A stretch of 64,000 bases of DNA from Microbacterium sp. MYb54 (GCF_002979515.1 NZ_PCPA01000005.1:124001-188000); one strand, 5' to 3'. Shown: positions 27,263 to 35,247, numbered from the stretch's first letter. Notes: generated by a model from the sequence alone, not told the origin. Translations and numbers: made by a program.

Positions 27263-28296
27263 CGCGAGTTCTGTACGTGTCCGCGACGAGCGGCGTCCAT
27301 GACCGGAGAATGATCACAGCGTGGGCAGAGGGGGGCGTCGAAGTGACGAGCCTGGTGCTCGACGGCTCATCGCGATCCTCGGATCTCGTCGCCGAAGCGG
27401 TGTCTCAGTTCTCGCCGGATGTCGTGCAGGCGGGTCCTGTGCCTGACATCGCTTTCGCCGTCGCACAGTCCTGGCAGGGTCCGCTGATCGCGACGTCCTG
27501 GGGCTTCGACCTTCTAGCGGACATTGATGCCGATGACGCTGCGCGTGAGCGCGCGGCGTCGACATTGACCCGAGCCGAGGTGGTGATGGTCGACAGTGAC
27601 GCGGTGCGGGATCGTGCGCGAGCGCTGGGCGCTTCCGAAGAGGCGGTCGTCCAGTTCCCGTGGGGCATCGACCATGAGCTGTTCCGCCAGGAGGGCGCAG
27701 ATATGCGCGAGGCATTGGGGTTGGACAACGGCGTGACGTGCATCCTCAGCGTGCGCCGACACGAATCGCTTTACGACGTCGCCACGCTGGTGCGTGCGTT
27801 CGCCCTGGCGGCCCCGGTCTCACACGACACGGTGCTGCTCATCGGTGGGGAGGGTCGTCTGACTCCGATGTTGCGCGAGCTCGTCGACGAGGCAGGCCTC
27901 GCTGATCGGGTGCGTTTCCTCGCAGAGTTGCGGGGAGAGCAGCTCGCCGCTCTCTACCGCACCGCAGATGTGTACGTCAGCACATCGACCGTCGACGGGA
28001 GTTCGATCTCGCTCCTCGAGGCGATGGCGAGTGGAGCGGTACCCCTCGTGACGGATATCGCCGGCAACCGGCAGTGGGTTCCCTCGGACGTGGGACTGCG
28101 TTTCCCGGTCGGCGACCATGAGGCGCTGGCCCGTGCTCTCGTCGAGCTCGCTGCGGACGCGTCGCGGCGTCGCCGTCTGGCGCATACGGCCCAGCAACTG
28201 GTCCGGGAGCGGGCGGACTGGAATGATGGGCCCAAGAAGCTGCGCGGTGCGGCCGATCTCGCTATCACCCGTCACGACGCCAAGGGCGCATCGTGA
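27259..28296 (+). CDS. glycosyltransferase (GT-B fold, GT4-like)
   Basis: 345 residues. The C-terminal nucleotide-sugar domain is clear: LLIGGEGRLTPMLRELVDEA, RVRFLAELRGEQLAALYRTA, VYVSTSTVDGSSISLLEAMA (with the Glu of the retaining E-x7-E motif) and GAVPLVTDIAGNRQWV. The N-terminal domain is shorter and less conserved. It starts by an ATGA overlap with the NeuB-family gene and overlaps the SpsF-like gene by 4 bases. It may transfer the CMP-activated sugar or another residue of the repeat unit. Confidence 0.87.
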   Translation: MTRVLYVSATSGVHDRRMITAWAEGGVEVTSLVLDGSSRSSDLVAEAVSQFSPDVVQAGPVPDIAFAVAQSWQGPLIATSWGFDLLADIDADDAARERAASTLTRAEVVMVDSDAVRDRARALGASEEAVVQFPWGIDHELFRQEGADMREALGLDNGVTCILSVRRHESLYDVATLVRAFALAAPVSHDTVLLIGGEGRLTPMLRELVDEAGLADRVRFLAELRGEQLAALYRTADVYVSTSTVDGSSISLLEAMASGAVPLVTDIAGNRQWVPSDVGLRFPVGDHEALARALVELAADASRRRRLAHTAQQLVRERADWNDGPKKLRGAADLAITRHDAKGAS

Positions 28297-29057
28297 TTCT
28301 CGGTGTCGTCCAGGCGCGGATGGGCTCGTCGCGGCTGCCGGCGAAGGTGCTCGCCGACCTCGGTGGTCGGCCGGTCGTCGATCGCGTCCTAACACGACTC
28401 GGGGCCTCGCACCTGATCGACGAGGTCGTGATCGCCACCTCGACGGGCGCGGAGGACGATGCGTTGGCGGAATGGGCGGACAGCCACGGGTATCCGGTCG
28501 TCAGGGGCGATGAGTTCGATGTCCTCGATCGGTTCCATTCCGTCTTGGGCGAGTTTCCCGCAGCGAAGCACTTCGTGAGGGTCACGGGGGACTGTCCGCT
28601 AGTTGATCCCCGACTCGTCGACGAAGTGATCCGGCTCCATCTGGAGTCGGACGCGGACTTCTCGGCGAACCGGCTGCCTCCTCCTTCGCGGCGGACGACG
28701 CCCATAGGCCTTGACGTCGAGGTGGCCCGTCGCGACGCCCTCGAAGCGGCCCGGCAGTCGGCAGACGAACCTGCGGACCGCGAACACGTTATGCCGTTCC
28801 TCTATCGCGTACCCGGACGCTTCCACGTCGAGATCGCCGATATGTCGGAAGACCTCTCCCACTACCGGTGGACGATCGACACACCAGAAGACCTGGAGGC
28901 CGTTCGCGCGATCTGGGCGTACCTCAGCGGTCCGCATGCCGGTTGGGAGGAAGTGCTCGCCGTGGTCCGTGCCCATCCGGACATCGACCTGATCAACGCG
29001 GGGGTTTCGCAGAAGCTCCTCGGCGCCGTCGATGAGCGCTGGATGCGCGGCGACTGA
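28293..29057 (+). CDS. SpsF-like cytidylyltransferase (CMP-nonulosonate activation)
   Basis: 254 residues. QARMGSSRLPAKVLADLGGRP is the nucleotidyltransferase signature of the CMP-sialate/KDO/SpsF group, and RVTGDCPLVDP near residue 95 gives the metal-binding aspartate. The later HYRWTIDTPEDLE is typical of SpsF proteins. In context it would activate the product of the NeuB-family enzyme with CTP. The start is GTG, overlapping the upstream stop. It is convergent with the PseB-like gene 16 bases away. Confidence 0.86.
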   Translation: MILGVVQARMGSSRLPAKVLADLGGRPVVDRVLTRLGASHLIDEVVIATSTGAEDDALAEWADSHGYPVVRGDEFDVLDRFHSVLGEFPAAKHFVRVTGDCPLVDPRLVDEVIRLHLESDADFSANRLPPPSRRTTPIGLDVEVARRDALEAARQSADEPADREHVMPFLYRVPGRFHVEIADMSEDLSHYRWTIDTPEDLEAVRAIWAYLSGPHAGWEEVLAVVRAHPDIDLINAGVSQKLLGAVDERWMRGD

Positions 29058-29073
29058 GCGCCCTGCGTTTGGG

Positions 29074-30063
29074 CTAGAGACCCGCCCGGATGATCTCCGC
29101 GATCTCTTCGCGGCTGTACCAGAGGTCGTTCTTGTCCGATCGGAACGCGAAGCCCTCTTCGACGGGCGTTGATCCCGCTGGCGTCTGATAGCCCCAAGAG
29201 GCGATATCCGGCTGGATGATGAAGTACTTGCCGTCCTGGATGGTCACCGCCCGACGACCTTCTTCCGGACTGATCATCTCCTCGTGCAGCTTCTCGCCGG
29301 GACGCAGCCCCACATCGACCAGCTCGGCACCGGGAACGACCGCATGTGCCAGATCGGTTACCTTCATCGACGGGATGTTAGGAACGAGAAGTTCGCCGCC
29401 CTGCATGAAGTCGAATGTCTCGACGACCATCTCGACCGCCTGCGGCAGGCTGATGAAGAACCGTGTGCACCTCAGGTCAGTGATCGGCAGGGGTTCGCCT
29501 CTTGCGCCGAGCGTCTCGAAGAACGGAATGACCGAGCCGCGCGAGCCCATCACGTTTCCGTAGCGCACGACGGCGAATCGTGTGGGGTACGCCGCGGCAT
29601 AGTGGTTGCCGGTGATGAACAGCTTGTCAGCGGTTAGCTTGGTCGCACCATAGAGGTTGATTGGGCTCGACGCCTTGTCGGTCGAGAGAGCGACGACCTT
29701 CTTAACCCCCGCGTCGATGGAGGCCTCGATGACGTTCTGGCTTCCGAGGACATTGGTCTTGACGAACTCGAAGGGGTTGTATTCGGCAGTGTCGACCTGC
29801 TTGAGTGCCGCGGCATGCACGACGTAGTCGGCACCGTGCAGGGCGCGTGCGAGACGTCGCTCGTCGCGGATGTCCCCGATGAACCAGCGCAATCGCGGGT
29901 CGTTCTGGAATTGCTGGCGAACTTCGTACTGCTTCAGCTCGTCTCTCGAGAAGATGACGAGCCGGCGCGGGTTCAGGTTGTCGAGGGCGTAGCGGATGAA
30001 CGCCTTCCCGAAGGAGCCGGTCCCGCCGGTGATGAGAATGCTGGATTCACGGAGAACTGACAC
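29074..30063 (-). CDS. PseB-like UDP-N-acetylglucosamine 4,6-dehydratase (inverting)
   Basis: 329-residue SDR enzyme. The NADP-binding loop is ILITGGTGSFGKAFIRYAL and the catalytic Tyr/Lys is NLYGATKLTADKL. The LRWFIGDIRDERRL and FFISLPQAVEMVVETF segments match PseB/FlaA1, the first step towards pseudaminic acid or related sugars. The GTG start at 30063 has a GAGGAA site 8 bases upstream. It is on the opposite strand from the NeuB- and SpsF-like genes. No PseC, PseH or PseG homologue is seen in the window, so the pathway is incomplete locally. Confidence 0.9.
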   Translation of the reverse strand: MSVLRESSILITGGTGSFGKAFIRYALDNLNPRRLVIFSRDELKQYEVRQQFQNDPRLRWFIGDIRDERRLARALHGADYVVHAAALKQVDTAEYNPFEFVKTNVLGSQNVIEASIDAGVKKVVALSTDKASSPINLYGATKLTADKLFITGNHYAAAYPTRFAVVRYGNVMGSRGSVIPFFETLGARGEPLPITDLRCTRFFISLPQAVEMVVETFDFMQGGELLVPNIPSMKVTDLAHAVVPGAELVDVGLRPGEKLHEEMISPEEGRRAVTIQDGKYFIIQPDIASWGYQTPAGSTPVEEGFAFRSDKNDLWYSREEIAEIIRAGL

Positions 30064-30223
30064 GTAGGGATTCCTCGAAGGCGGGGGCCATGTACTCCAC
30101 GCTCGACAGAGGAGCGCGACCGTACTCGGACTCCATCATCCTATTGAACAGATACCGCCACGCGCTCCACGACGAGGCGGCATCGGCGGGCTCAGGCGGC
30201 TCATGCATCGACGGCTCCGCCAT
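30047..30223 (-). CDS. possible 58-residue protein upstream of the PseB-like gene
   Basis: Short frame whose stop overlaps the PseB-like start by 17 bases on the same strand. From ATG 30223 it reads MAEPSMHEPPEPADAASSWS, then an aromatic, amphipathic stretch (AWRYLFNRMMESEYGR) and an acidic end. Composition is unlike the Arg-rich shadow frames around it. No clear ribosome site. It could be a real small protein or a translated leader of the dehydratase gene. Confidence 0.35.
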   Translation of the reverse strand: MAEPSMHEPPEPADAASSWSAWRYLFNRMMESEYGRAPLSSVEYMAPAFEESLRVSSP

Positions 30224-30271
30224 CCGTCGATGAATTCTGCTGACCGGAATACCGGAACCCGGTGACAGGAG

Positions 30272-30297
30272 TAGGCTGTTCGGCGATTCAGTGAATC
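30272..30297 (+). promoter_or_regulatory. promoter and inverted repeat upstream of the glycosylphosphotransferase gene
   Basis: TAGGCT at 30272-30277 is a good -10 box; the -35 is weak. Just downstream, GATTCA-G-TGAATC (30285-30297) is a perfect inverted repeat near the predicted start. It may be an operator for the polysaccharide genes. Confidence 0.5.
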
Positions 30298-30333
30298 TGC
30301 GGCGACCTGAACGCGGATACACCAGCGAAGGGG

Positions 30334-31872
30334 GTGGTCGGCATCGTCGGTGATGCTGCGTCGATGCGATCGGAGCCTTCAGGGCGATCGCTTGGTCTGG
30401 CCTCCGCACGGATGACCGGGTCTGTTCGCGTCGCAAGTTCAGCGAGACGTCGCCGTGGCGATTGGCCGCGCCGCTACGCGCATCGACTGTTCTACAGCGA
30501 CGTGCTCGTCCTTGCCGTCACGATCGTTTCCGCGTGGCTGCTCGCCAGCCCGAGCATGAACGACGACGTCACGTGGCCGGATGGGCCGACCGTCAGCTAC
30601 GTCGTCGTCCTCGCCGTCATCGGCATCGTCTGGTTGGCCGGACTCGACGCCATCGACACTCGTGACCACCACATCGTGGGACATGGGGTCCTCGAGTACC
30701 GTCGAATCGTCGATTCCACCATCGCCGTCTTCGCGTTCACCGTCGCCATGGCGTTCTTCCTCGGCGTCGAGGTTTCACGTCTGCTGCTCGCGGTGATCTT
30801 CCCCGTGGGGCTCCTTCTTCTCCTCACCTCGCGCTGGATGTGGCGGCAGTGGCTGCGCCGACGCCAGCGCGAGGGCCTCTACACCCATCGTGCGGTCATC
30901 ATCGGCGAGCGTCAGAAGGTGCGGCACGTCGCCCAGCAGATCCGCAGCAGCGTCGACAGCGGCTACACGATCGTGGGAGTCATCACCGACGGTGTCCCGT
31001 CGGAAGGCATGCCGCAGCTCGACGTGCTCGGAGAGATCGGGAGCGCCGAGCGCGCTCTGGACGACGCGAGTCTCGACGCGGTCATCATCGCCGGTGCCGA
31101 CGAGCTCGGTCCTGAGATGATGCGCAGGCTCGGATACGCTATCGCCGACCGTGACCTCCAGATGATCATGGCTCCGTCTCTGACCGACGTCGCCGGCCCT
31201 CGGCTTCACTCCCGACCGGTTGCAGGGCTCCCCCTCGTCCACGTCGACTTCCCGCGCATGGAAGGCGCCAGCCGCTTCCTCAAGCGCGTCTTCGATCTCA
31301 TCGGCTCCGTGCTCCTGCTGCTGCTCCTCTCTCCGGTGTTCCTCATCACGGCGATCGCCATTCGGGTAGATGGGCCAGGATCGATCTTCTATCGGCAGGA
31401 GCGGATCGGGAGAGGCGGTCACACCTTCGGAATGCGGAAATTCCGCTCGATGGTCGCAGACGCCGACGACCAGCTGGCCAGCCTTCTTGACCTGCAGGGG
31501 TCCAGCGGGATACCCCTCTTCAAAGTCACGGACGACCCGCGCATCACGAAGATCGGACGATTCCTCCGCAAACATTCGATTGATGAGCTCCCACAGCTCA
31601 TCAACGTGCTCCAGGGAGAGATGAGCCTGGTGGGCCCGCGGCCGCAGCGAGCCGCCGAGGTCGCGCTCTACGACGACATCGCTCTGCGGCGACTGGCGGT
31701 GAAGCCGGGTATGAGCGGCCTCTGGCAGGTGAGCGGTCGATCGAGCCTCTCTTGGGAGGAGACGATTCGACTCGATCTGTATTACGTCGAGAACTGGTCC
31801 CTCACGCAGGACATCGTGATCCTCTTCCGCACGGTGCGTGCGGTGGCCGCCCCCGGCGTCAGTGCGCACTGA
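30334..31872 (+). CDS. polyprenyl glycosylphosphotransferase (exopolysaccharide initiating enzyme)
   Basis: 512-residue membrane enzyme that moves a sugar-1-phosphate from a nucleotide sugar to undecaprenyl phosphate. Four N-terminal helices (about 50-170) and a Rossmann-like CoA-binding middle region lead to the C-terminal catalytic domain. That domain has KRVFDLIGSVLLLLLLSPVF, IFYRQERIGRGGHTFGMRKF, HSIDELPQLINVLQGEMSLV, GPRPQ and KPGMSGLWQVSGRS. The start may be GTG 30334 or ATG 30364. It would begin the repeat unit later flipped by the Wzx and polymerised by the Wzy-like protein. Confidence 0.93.
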   Translation: MVGIVGDAASMRSEPSGRSLGLASARMTGSVRVASSARRRRGDWPRRYAHRLFYSDVLVLAVTIVSAWLLASPSMNDDVTWPDGPTVSYVVVLAVIGIVWLAGLDAIDTRDHHIVGHGVLEYRRIVDSTIAVFAFTVAMAFFLGVEVSRLLLAVIFPVGLLLLLTSRWMWRQWLRRRQREGLYTHRAVIIGERQKVRHVAQQIRSSVDSGYTIVGVITDGVPSEGMPQLDVLGEIGSAERALDDASLDAVIIAGADELGPEMMRRLGYAIADRDLQMIMAPSLTDVAGPRLHSRPVAGLPLVHVDFPRMEGASRFLKRVFDLIGSVLLLLLLSPVFLITAIAIRVDGPGSIFYRQERIGRGGHTFGMRKFRSMVADADDQLASLLDLQGSSGIPLFKVTDDPRITKIGRFLRKHSIDELPQLINVLQGEMSLVGPRPQRAAEVALYDDIALRRLAVKPGMSGLWQVSGRSSLSWEETIRLDLYYVENWSLTQDIVILFRTVRAVAAPGVSAH

Positions 31873-31982
31873 TTAGGACTCCACTGGCGGCGGATTCGCT
31901 GGTCTTCCCTGTGTCGACCGTTGCGTGCAGAATGAACGTGTGCCGGGTTCCGGTGCACACTGATCGCACGAAGGGGGCCCTC

Positions 31983-32207
31983 ATGGGTATCGAGGAGAAC
32001 GTCGGCAACGCCGTCAACAAGGGCAAGGAGCTCTACGAGCAGAACAAGGACAAGATTGCCGAGGCCGTGAAGAGCGAGCAGGCCGAGGACATCAGCGACA
32101 AGGTGCTGGACGGCGTCGCCGACTTCGCCAAGAAGATCGCCCCCGGTGCTGCCGACAAGATCGACGAGATCCGGGACGGCGCCGACAAGGCCGTCGGCAA
32201 CGAGTAA
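31983..32207 (+). CDS. small charged helical protein, MT0933-antitoxin-like
   Basis: 74 residues, nearly all amphipathic helix rich in Lys, Asp, Glu and Ala (GKELYEQNKDKIAEAVKSEQ; KVLDGVADFAKKIAPGAADK). It resembles the Rv0909/MT0933-type 'antitoxin' family, whose toxin partner is often not adjacent; none is seen here. An AGGGGG site precedes the ATG. A strong terminator follows, so it is a single-gene transcript. A stress-protein role is equally possible. Confidence 0.75.
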   Translation: MGIEENVGNAVNKGKELYEQNKDKIAEAVKSEQAEDISDKVLDGVADFAKKIAPGAADKIDEIRDGADKAVGNE

Positions 32208-32222
32208 GCAGCAGCGCTAGTC

Positions 32223-32259
32223 AAGAGCGGCGATCCACCACCGGTGGGTCGCCGCTCTT
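32223..32259 (+). terminator. terminator of the small-protein gene
   Basis: AAGAGCGGCGATCC (32223-32236) pairs with GGGTCGCCGCTCTT (32246-32259): 14 pairs counting one G-U, with a 9-base loop. Confidence 0.85.
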
Positions 32260-32327
32260 ACGTCTGCGGGGGCACCGCGTCCGCACCGGAATGTCGTCGA
32301 ATGTGGCGCATTCACTCGTGTATCCAG

Positions 32328-32333
32328 TAGGAT
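32328..32333 (+). promoter_or_regulatory. TAGGAT -10 box ahead of the hairpin-rich region
   Basis: TAGGAT is the same -10 form used by yajQ, the wzy-like gene and the DUF4012 gene here. Predicted transcription start is at about 32340, where the first hairpin of the candidate RNA begins. The -35 region is weak. Confidence 0.6.
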
Positions 32334-32338
32334 CATCT

Positions 32339-32622
32339 CGACCACCTGGGGATCTTGTGGTCGGGGAAGCCGAAGGGGTTCGGTTTCCCGAAGCACGCGG
32401 TTCTTCCGCGTTCAAACTGGGGATATGCGATCTTGGGGATCATCGTGCGACGCGCGCACTCTGTGCGCCTGAGCGTCTCCCTGCCTGCGCGGCGGGTCTA
32501 CCGCCGCGCCCTCGGTCGAGGAGTTCGGCGTCCCTTCACGCCGAACTACTCGCGTTCGGTGTGCCCCCTCGCACCGAACGCCCTCCCCAAGCGGGGCGAG
32601 GCATGGGGATGCCTCGCCCCGC
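32339..32622 (+). ncRNA. candidate structured non-coding RNA with eight or nine consecutive hairpins
   Basis: Hairpin arms: 32339-32345/32357-32363 (7 bp); 32364-32374/32379-32389 (11 bp, GGGG loop); 32395-32400/32406-32411 (6 bp); 32454-32459/32463-32468 (6 bp); 32487-32495/32501-32509 (9 bp); 32523-32531/32538-32546 (9 bp, CCCTTC loop); 32553-32563/32570-32580 (11 bp, CCCCCT loop); 32591-32604/32609-32622 (14 bp perfect, GGGG loop). A weaker one lies near 32430-32446. A TAGGAT box ends just upstream, and the last hairpin looks like a terminator. No credible protein is encoded. C-rich loops recall the actinobacterial 6C RNA, and the length recalls Ms1, but I cannot match either. A long cis-leader of the DUF4012 gene is the alternative. 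Bases 32623-32909 hold nothing I can identify. Confidence 0.6.
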
Positions 32623-32909
32623 TATCTCCTGCGATCTGACGGCAGACGCACGCCGGATCATTAGGAGAACCGGCGATCCACCCCTGCAGTCGCGATCCGC
32701 CCGCGCCCAGGGTCCCGTCATCGGCGGCCCATAAGATGAATCCCGCATGAGATCCGGGGATCGCCTTTCGGAAGAGTAGGCGGGCCGACGGCCGTCGATA
32801 GAAATGAGCGCCGCGGAGAGCTGCCCGCCGCACGCGTGGCGGCGTCCAGTCGTATGGGCCTCGACGACGGCGCTTCGGAACCACGCCAGTCGAGCCGCGG
32901 CCGGGACGG

Positions 32910-32932
32910 TAGGATCGGGCGAATCTAAGGAG
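32910..32932 (+). promoter_or_regulatory. promoter and Shine-Dalgarno ahead of the DUF4012 gene
   Basis: TAGGAT at 32910-32915 is followed by AAGGAG at 32927-32932. The Shine-Dalgarno is 6 bases from an in-frame ATC (32939) but 48 bases from the first in-frame ATG (32981). The -35 is weak. Confidence 0.55.
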
Positions 32933-32980
32933 CACATCATCACCAGTCATCACCGTCCTCGGACCCGACGGGAAGCTCGC

Positions 32981-34855
32981 ATGGCGGCTGCTGCGGCGGA
33001 AGCGAGCGAAGGGCCCACGGAACCGAAAACGGCTCGCGCGGCACGTGGCGGCTCGCCAGCACGCAAGCGGCGGTGGCCGTGGATTGTCTTCCCCATTCTC
33101 GGTCTCCTCCTCATCTTGGCGGTGGTGGGCGGGATCTTCGTCCTGCAGGCGCTGACGGTGCGCGACAATCTCCAGGAGGCGAAGGGGCAGATCTCTCAGG
33201 TCGTGCCGCTGGTCAAGGCCGGCGACACCGCCGGCGTGCAGAAGGTCGCGGATGAAGTGCTCACTCTCACGACCGAGGCGAACGACATCGTCGGCAACCC
33301 GCTGTGGCAGGTCGCCGGTGCCGTGCCCTTCGTCGGCGAGAATGTCTCCGCGGTGAGCGAGACCACCATGGCGACCCATGTGCTGGTGCGCGACGCGATG
33401 CCGATCGCGCTCGACCTGCTCGCCAAGACGGACGTGAAGAACCTGATGGTCGAGGGCGGAGGGATCAATCTCCAGCCGTTCCGCGACATGCAGCCACAGC
33501 TCCCGGCACTGCGGGCCGCGTTCGACGAGGCGAAGGCTCACGTCGATCAGATCGATCGTGATGCGATCCTGCCGTTCGTCGACGAGAACATCGGTCAGCT
33601 GGTCGACATCGTCGATCAGGCGGTGCCGATGCTCGGCCTTGCGGAGAAGTACCTTCCGAACGTGCTCAGCGTGCTCGGCGACGGAGGAGTGCGCACCTAT
33701 GCGATCCTCTTCCAGAACAACGCCGAGAGCCGCGCGACCGGTGGCAACCCCGGCGCCGCGGCGATCCTGACCGTAGCCGACGGTCGGGTGCAGATGCGGG
33801 TGGACGCCGATGTCGCCCGATTCCTGCTGGAAGGGCGTGGTGGCGACTTCAGCCAGGAGATCGAGCCCCCCGAGAAGGCCCAGCTGTTCGAGAAGGACAC
33901 CTGGCGCTACACGCAGAACTTCACGCGCACCCCCGACTTCAGCGACACCGCGGCGATGGTGTCCGGGCTCTGGAACGACACGACCGGGGGGACGCTCGAC
34001 GGTGTCTTCTCGCTCGACCCGGTCATCCTGTCTTACATGCTCTCCGTCGCGGGCCCGGTCACGCTCGCCGGCGAGACTGAGCCGATCACGGCGGAGAACG
34101 CCGTCTCGCTACTGCTGTTCGACACGTACGAGCGGTTCGGGACCGATGCCGTGGCATCGGACGCGTACTTCGCCAAGGCGACCGCCGGGATCTTCTCGCG
34201 CATCATGGGCGGCGGTTGGGATCCGATCGCGATGATCGACCAGGTCCGCAAGGGGATAGACGAACAGCGCCTCTACCTCTGGTTCGCCGACGCGAATCAG
34301 CAGGCCATGGCGGCAGAGTTCGGTCTCGAGGGAACCGTCACAGCCTCAAACGAAGCGACGACGCAGCTCGGGATCTATCTCAACAACGCCTCGTACTCGA
34401 AGCTGGAGTACTTCCTGTCCACGTCCATGGCGGTCACCTGCAATGCAGAGGACCGTACGGTTACCACGTCGATCACCATGAACAACGCCGTGCCGACCCC
34501 CGACCTGAACGGGTGGACGCTCGCATGGCGGAACCAGAGCCTCGGCTACCCCCGGACGACGATGCTGTTCGATGTCCTCTCCTTTGCGCTCCCAGGCGGC
34601 ACGCTCGTCGCGACGGACCCCGCCGCGGGTGACCGTGACGACCAGTGGGACCGCAGCGGTGTCTACAACGGTCGCGAGGGCAGGAGCCTGTTCATCGCGG
34701 TCCCGATGGGGGAGTCGCGCACGGTGTCGTTCACCTCGACCGTGCCCGACGACGCGACGGCGCCCCTCTCGGTCCGCCACACGCCGACGGTAACCCAGAC
34801 TCCGGTGACCATCGATCCGGGCTGCGAGGGCATGTTCCCGGCCGCCGCGGATTGA
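32981..34855 (+). CDS. DUF4012 domain-containing cell-surface protein
   Basis: 624 residues from ATG 32981. An Arg/Lys-rich cytoplasmic tail and one membrane helix (about 30-55, IVFPILGLLLILAVVGGIFV) anchor a large extracellular part. Family features include YAILFQNNAESRATGGNPGA near residue 240 and GVFSLDPVILSYMLSVAGPV further on. DUF4012 proteins occur in actinobacterial polysaccharide clusters; the function is not established. The frame remains open to ATC 32939, which sits ideally behind an AAGGAG site, so the true start may be 14 residues earlier. Confidence 0.88.
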   Translation: MAAAAAEASEGPTEPKTARAARGGSPARKRRWPWIVFPILGLLLILAVVGGIFVLQALTVRDNLQEAKGQISQVVPLVKAGDTAGVQKVADEVLTLTTEANDIVGNPLWQVAGAVPFVGENVSAVSETTMATHVLVRDAMPIALDLLAKTDVKNLMVEGGGINLQPFRDMQPQLPALRAAFDEAKAHVDQIDRDAILPFVDENIGQLVDIVDQAVPMLGLAEKYLPNVLSVLGDGGVRTYAILFQNNAESRATGGNPGAAAILTVADGRVQMRVDADVARFLLEGRGGDFSQEIEPPEKAQLFEKDTWRYTQNFTRTPDFSDTAAMVSGLWNDTTGGTLDGVFSLDPVILSYMLSVAGPVTLAGETEPITAENAVSLLLFDTYERFGTDAVASDAYFAKATAGIFSRIMGGGWDPIAMIDQVRKGIDEQRLYLWFADANQQAMAAEFGLEGTVTASNEATTQLGIYLNNASYSKLEYFLSTSMAVTCNAEDRTVTTSITMNNAVPTPDLNGWTLAWRNQSLGYPRTTMLFDVLSFALPGGTLVATDPAAGDRDDQWDRSGVYNGREGRSLFIAVPMGESRTVSFTSTVPDDATAPLSVRHTPTVTQTPVTIDPGCEGMFPAAAD

Positions 34856-34883
34856 GCTCCCGACGGTCGCGACACGCCCGGGT

Positions 34884-34913
34884 TTGCGGAAGTGAAATCC
34901 GCCGTGGCAGAAT
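34884..34913 (+). promoter_or_regulatory. S10 operon promoter
   Basis: TTGCGG (34884-34889) and CAGAAT (34908-34913) are 18 bases apart. It predicts a leader of about 325 bases before rpsJ. Confidence 0.65.
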
Positions 34914-34955
34914 AGACAGGTTCGATATTCCGTCGCCGCTGTGCGTGCGCCGGAT

Positions 34956-35074
34956 CACTGCCAGGGCAGTGCATAGACGGCGCCTCCTCCGGGACGGTGC
35001 AGGGTTCTAGGCCGCGGGTAGCAGAACACATCCCCGACACCCTTCCTCGCGAAGGGTTCTGCCGTGCGCGGCAG
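34956..35074 (+). promoter_or_regulatory. S10 operon leader with three hairpins
   Basis: CACTGC/GCAGTG (34956-34971), CCCTTC/GAAGGG (35040-35056) and CTGCCG/CGGCAG with a TGCG loop (35059-35074) lie in the 392-base gene-free stretch before rpsJ. In many bacteria this leader mediates feedback by L4. I see no conserved L4 target that I can prove. Confidence 0.5.
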
Positions 35075-35247
35075 GAGGTCGGCATCCGTTCGCCTCACGG
35101 CGTCCGGCTGACAGAAGAACAGTGGTGCAGCAGATCGACTCGCAAGAGCCGTTCTCGTGCCGAGGCGCGAACAGCGCCGACGTGCGTCCAATGCCCCGAG
35201 ACCACCCGGTCCCGGACGGTATGACGCCTAAAGAGAGAGAGCAGACA

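Noticed and set aside
31859-31872. Perfect 14-bp palindrome TCAGTGCGCACTGA over the stop of the glycosylphosphotransferase gene
   Set aside because: It lies at a gene end without a nearby promoter or second copy; could be chance in GC-rich DNA.
32339-32622. RNase P RNA, tmRNA, or c-di-AMP/cobalamin riboswitch
   Set aside because: I looked for the conserved core sequences of these RNAs and did not see them. 6C and Ms1 could not be confirmed by eye, so no name is given.
32291-32734. 147-codon frame across the hairpin-rich region
   Set aside because: Its composition is that of random GC-rich sequence, it has no ribosome site, and its bases are explained by the perfect stems listed for the candidate RNA.
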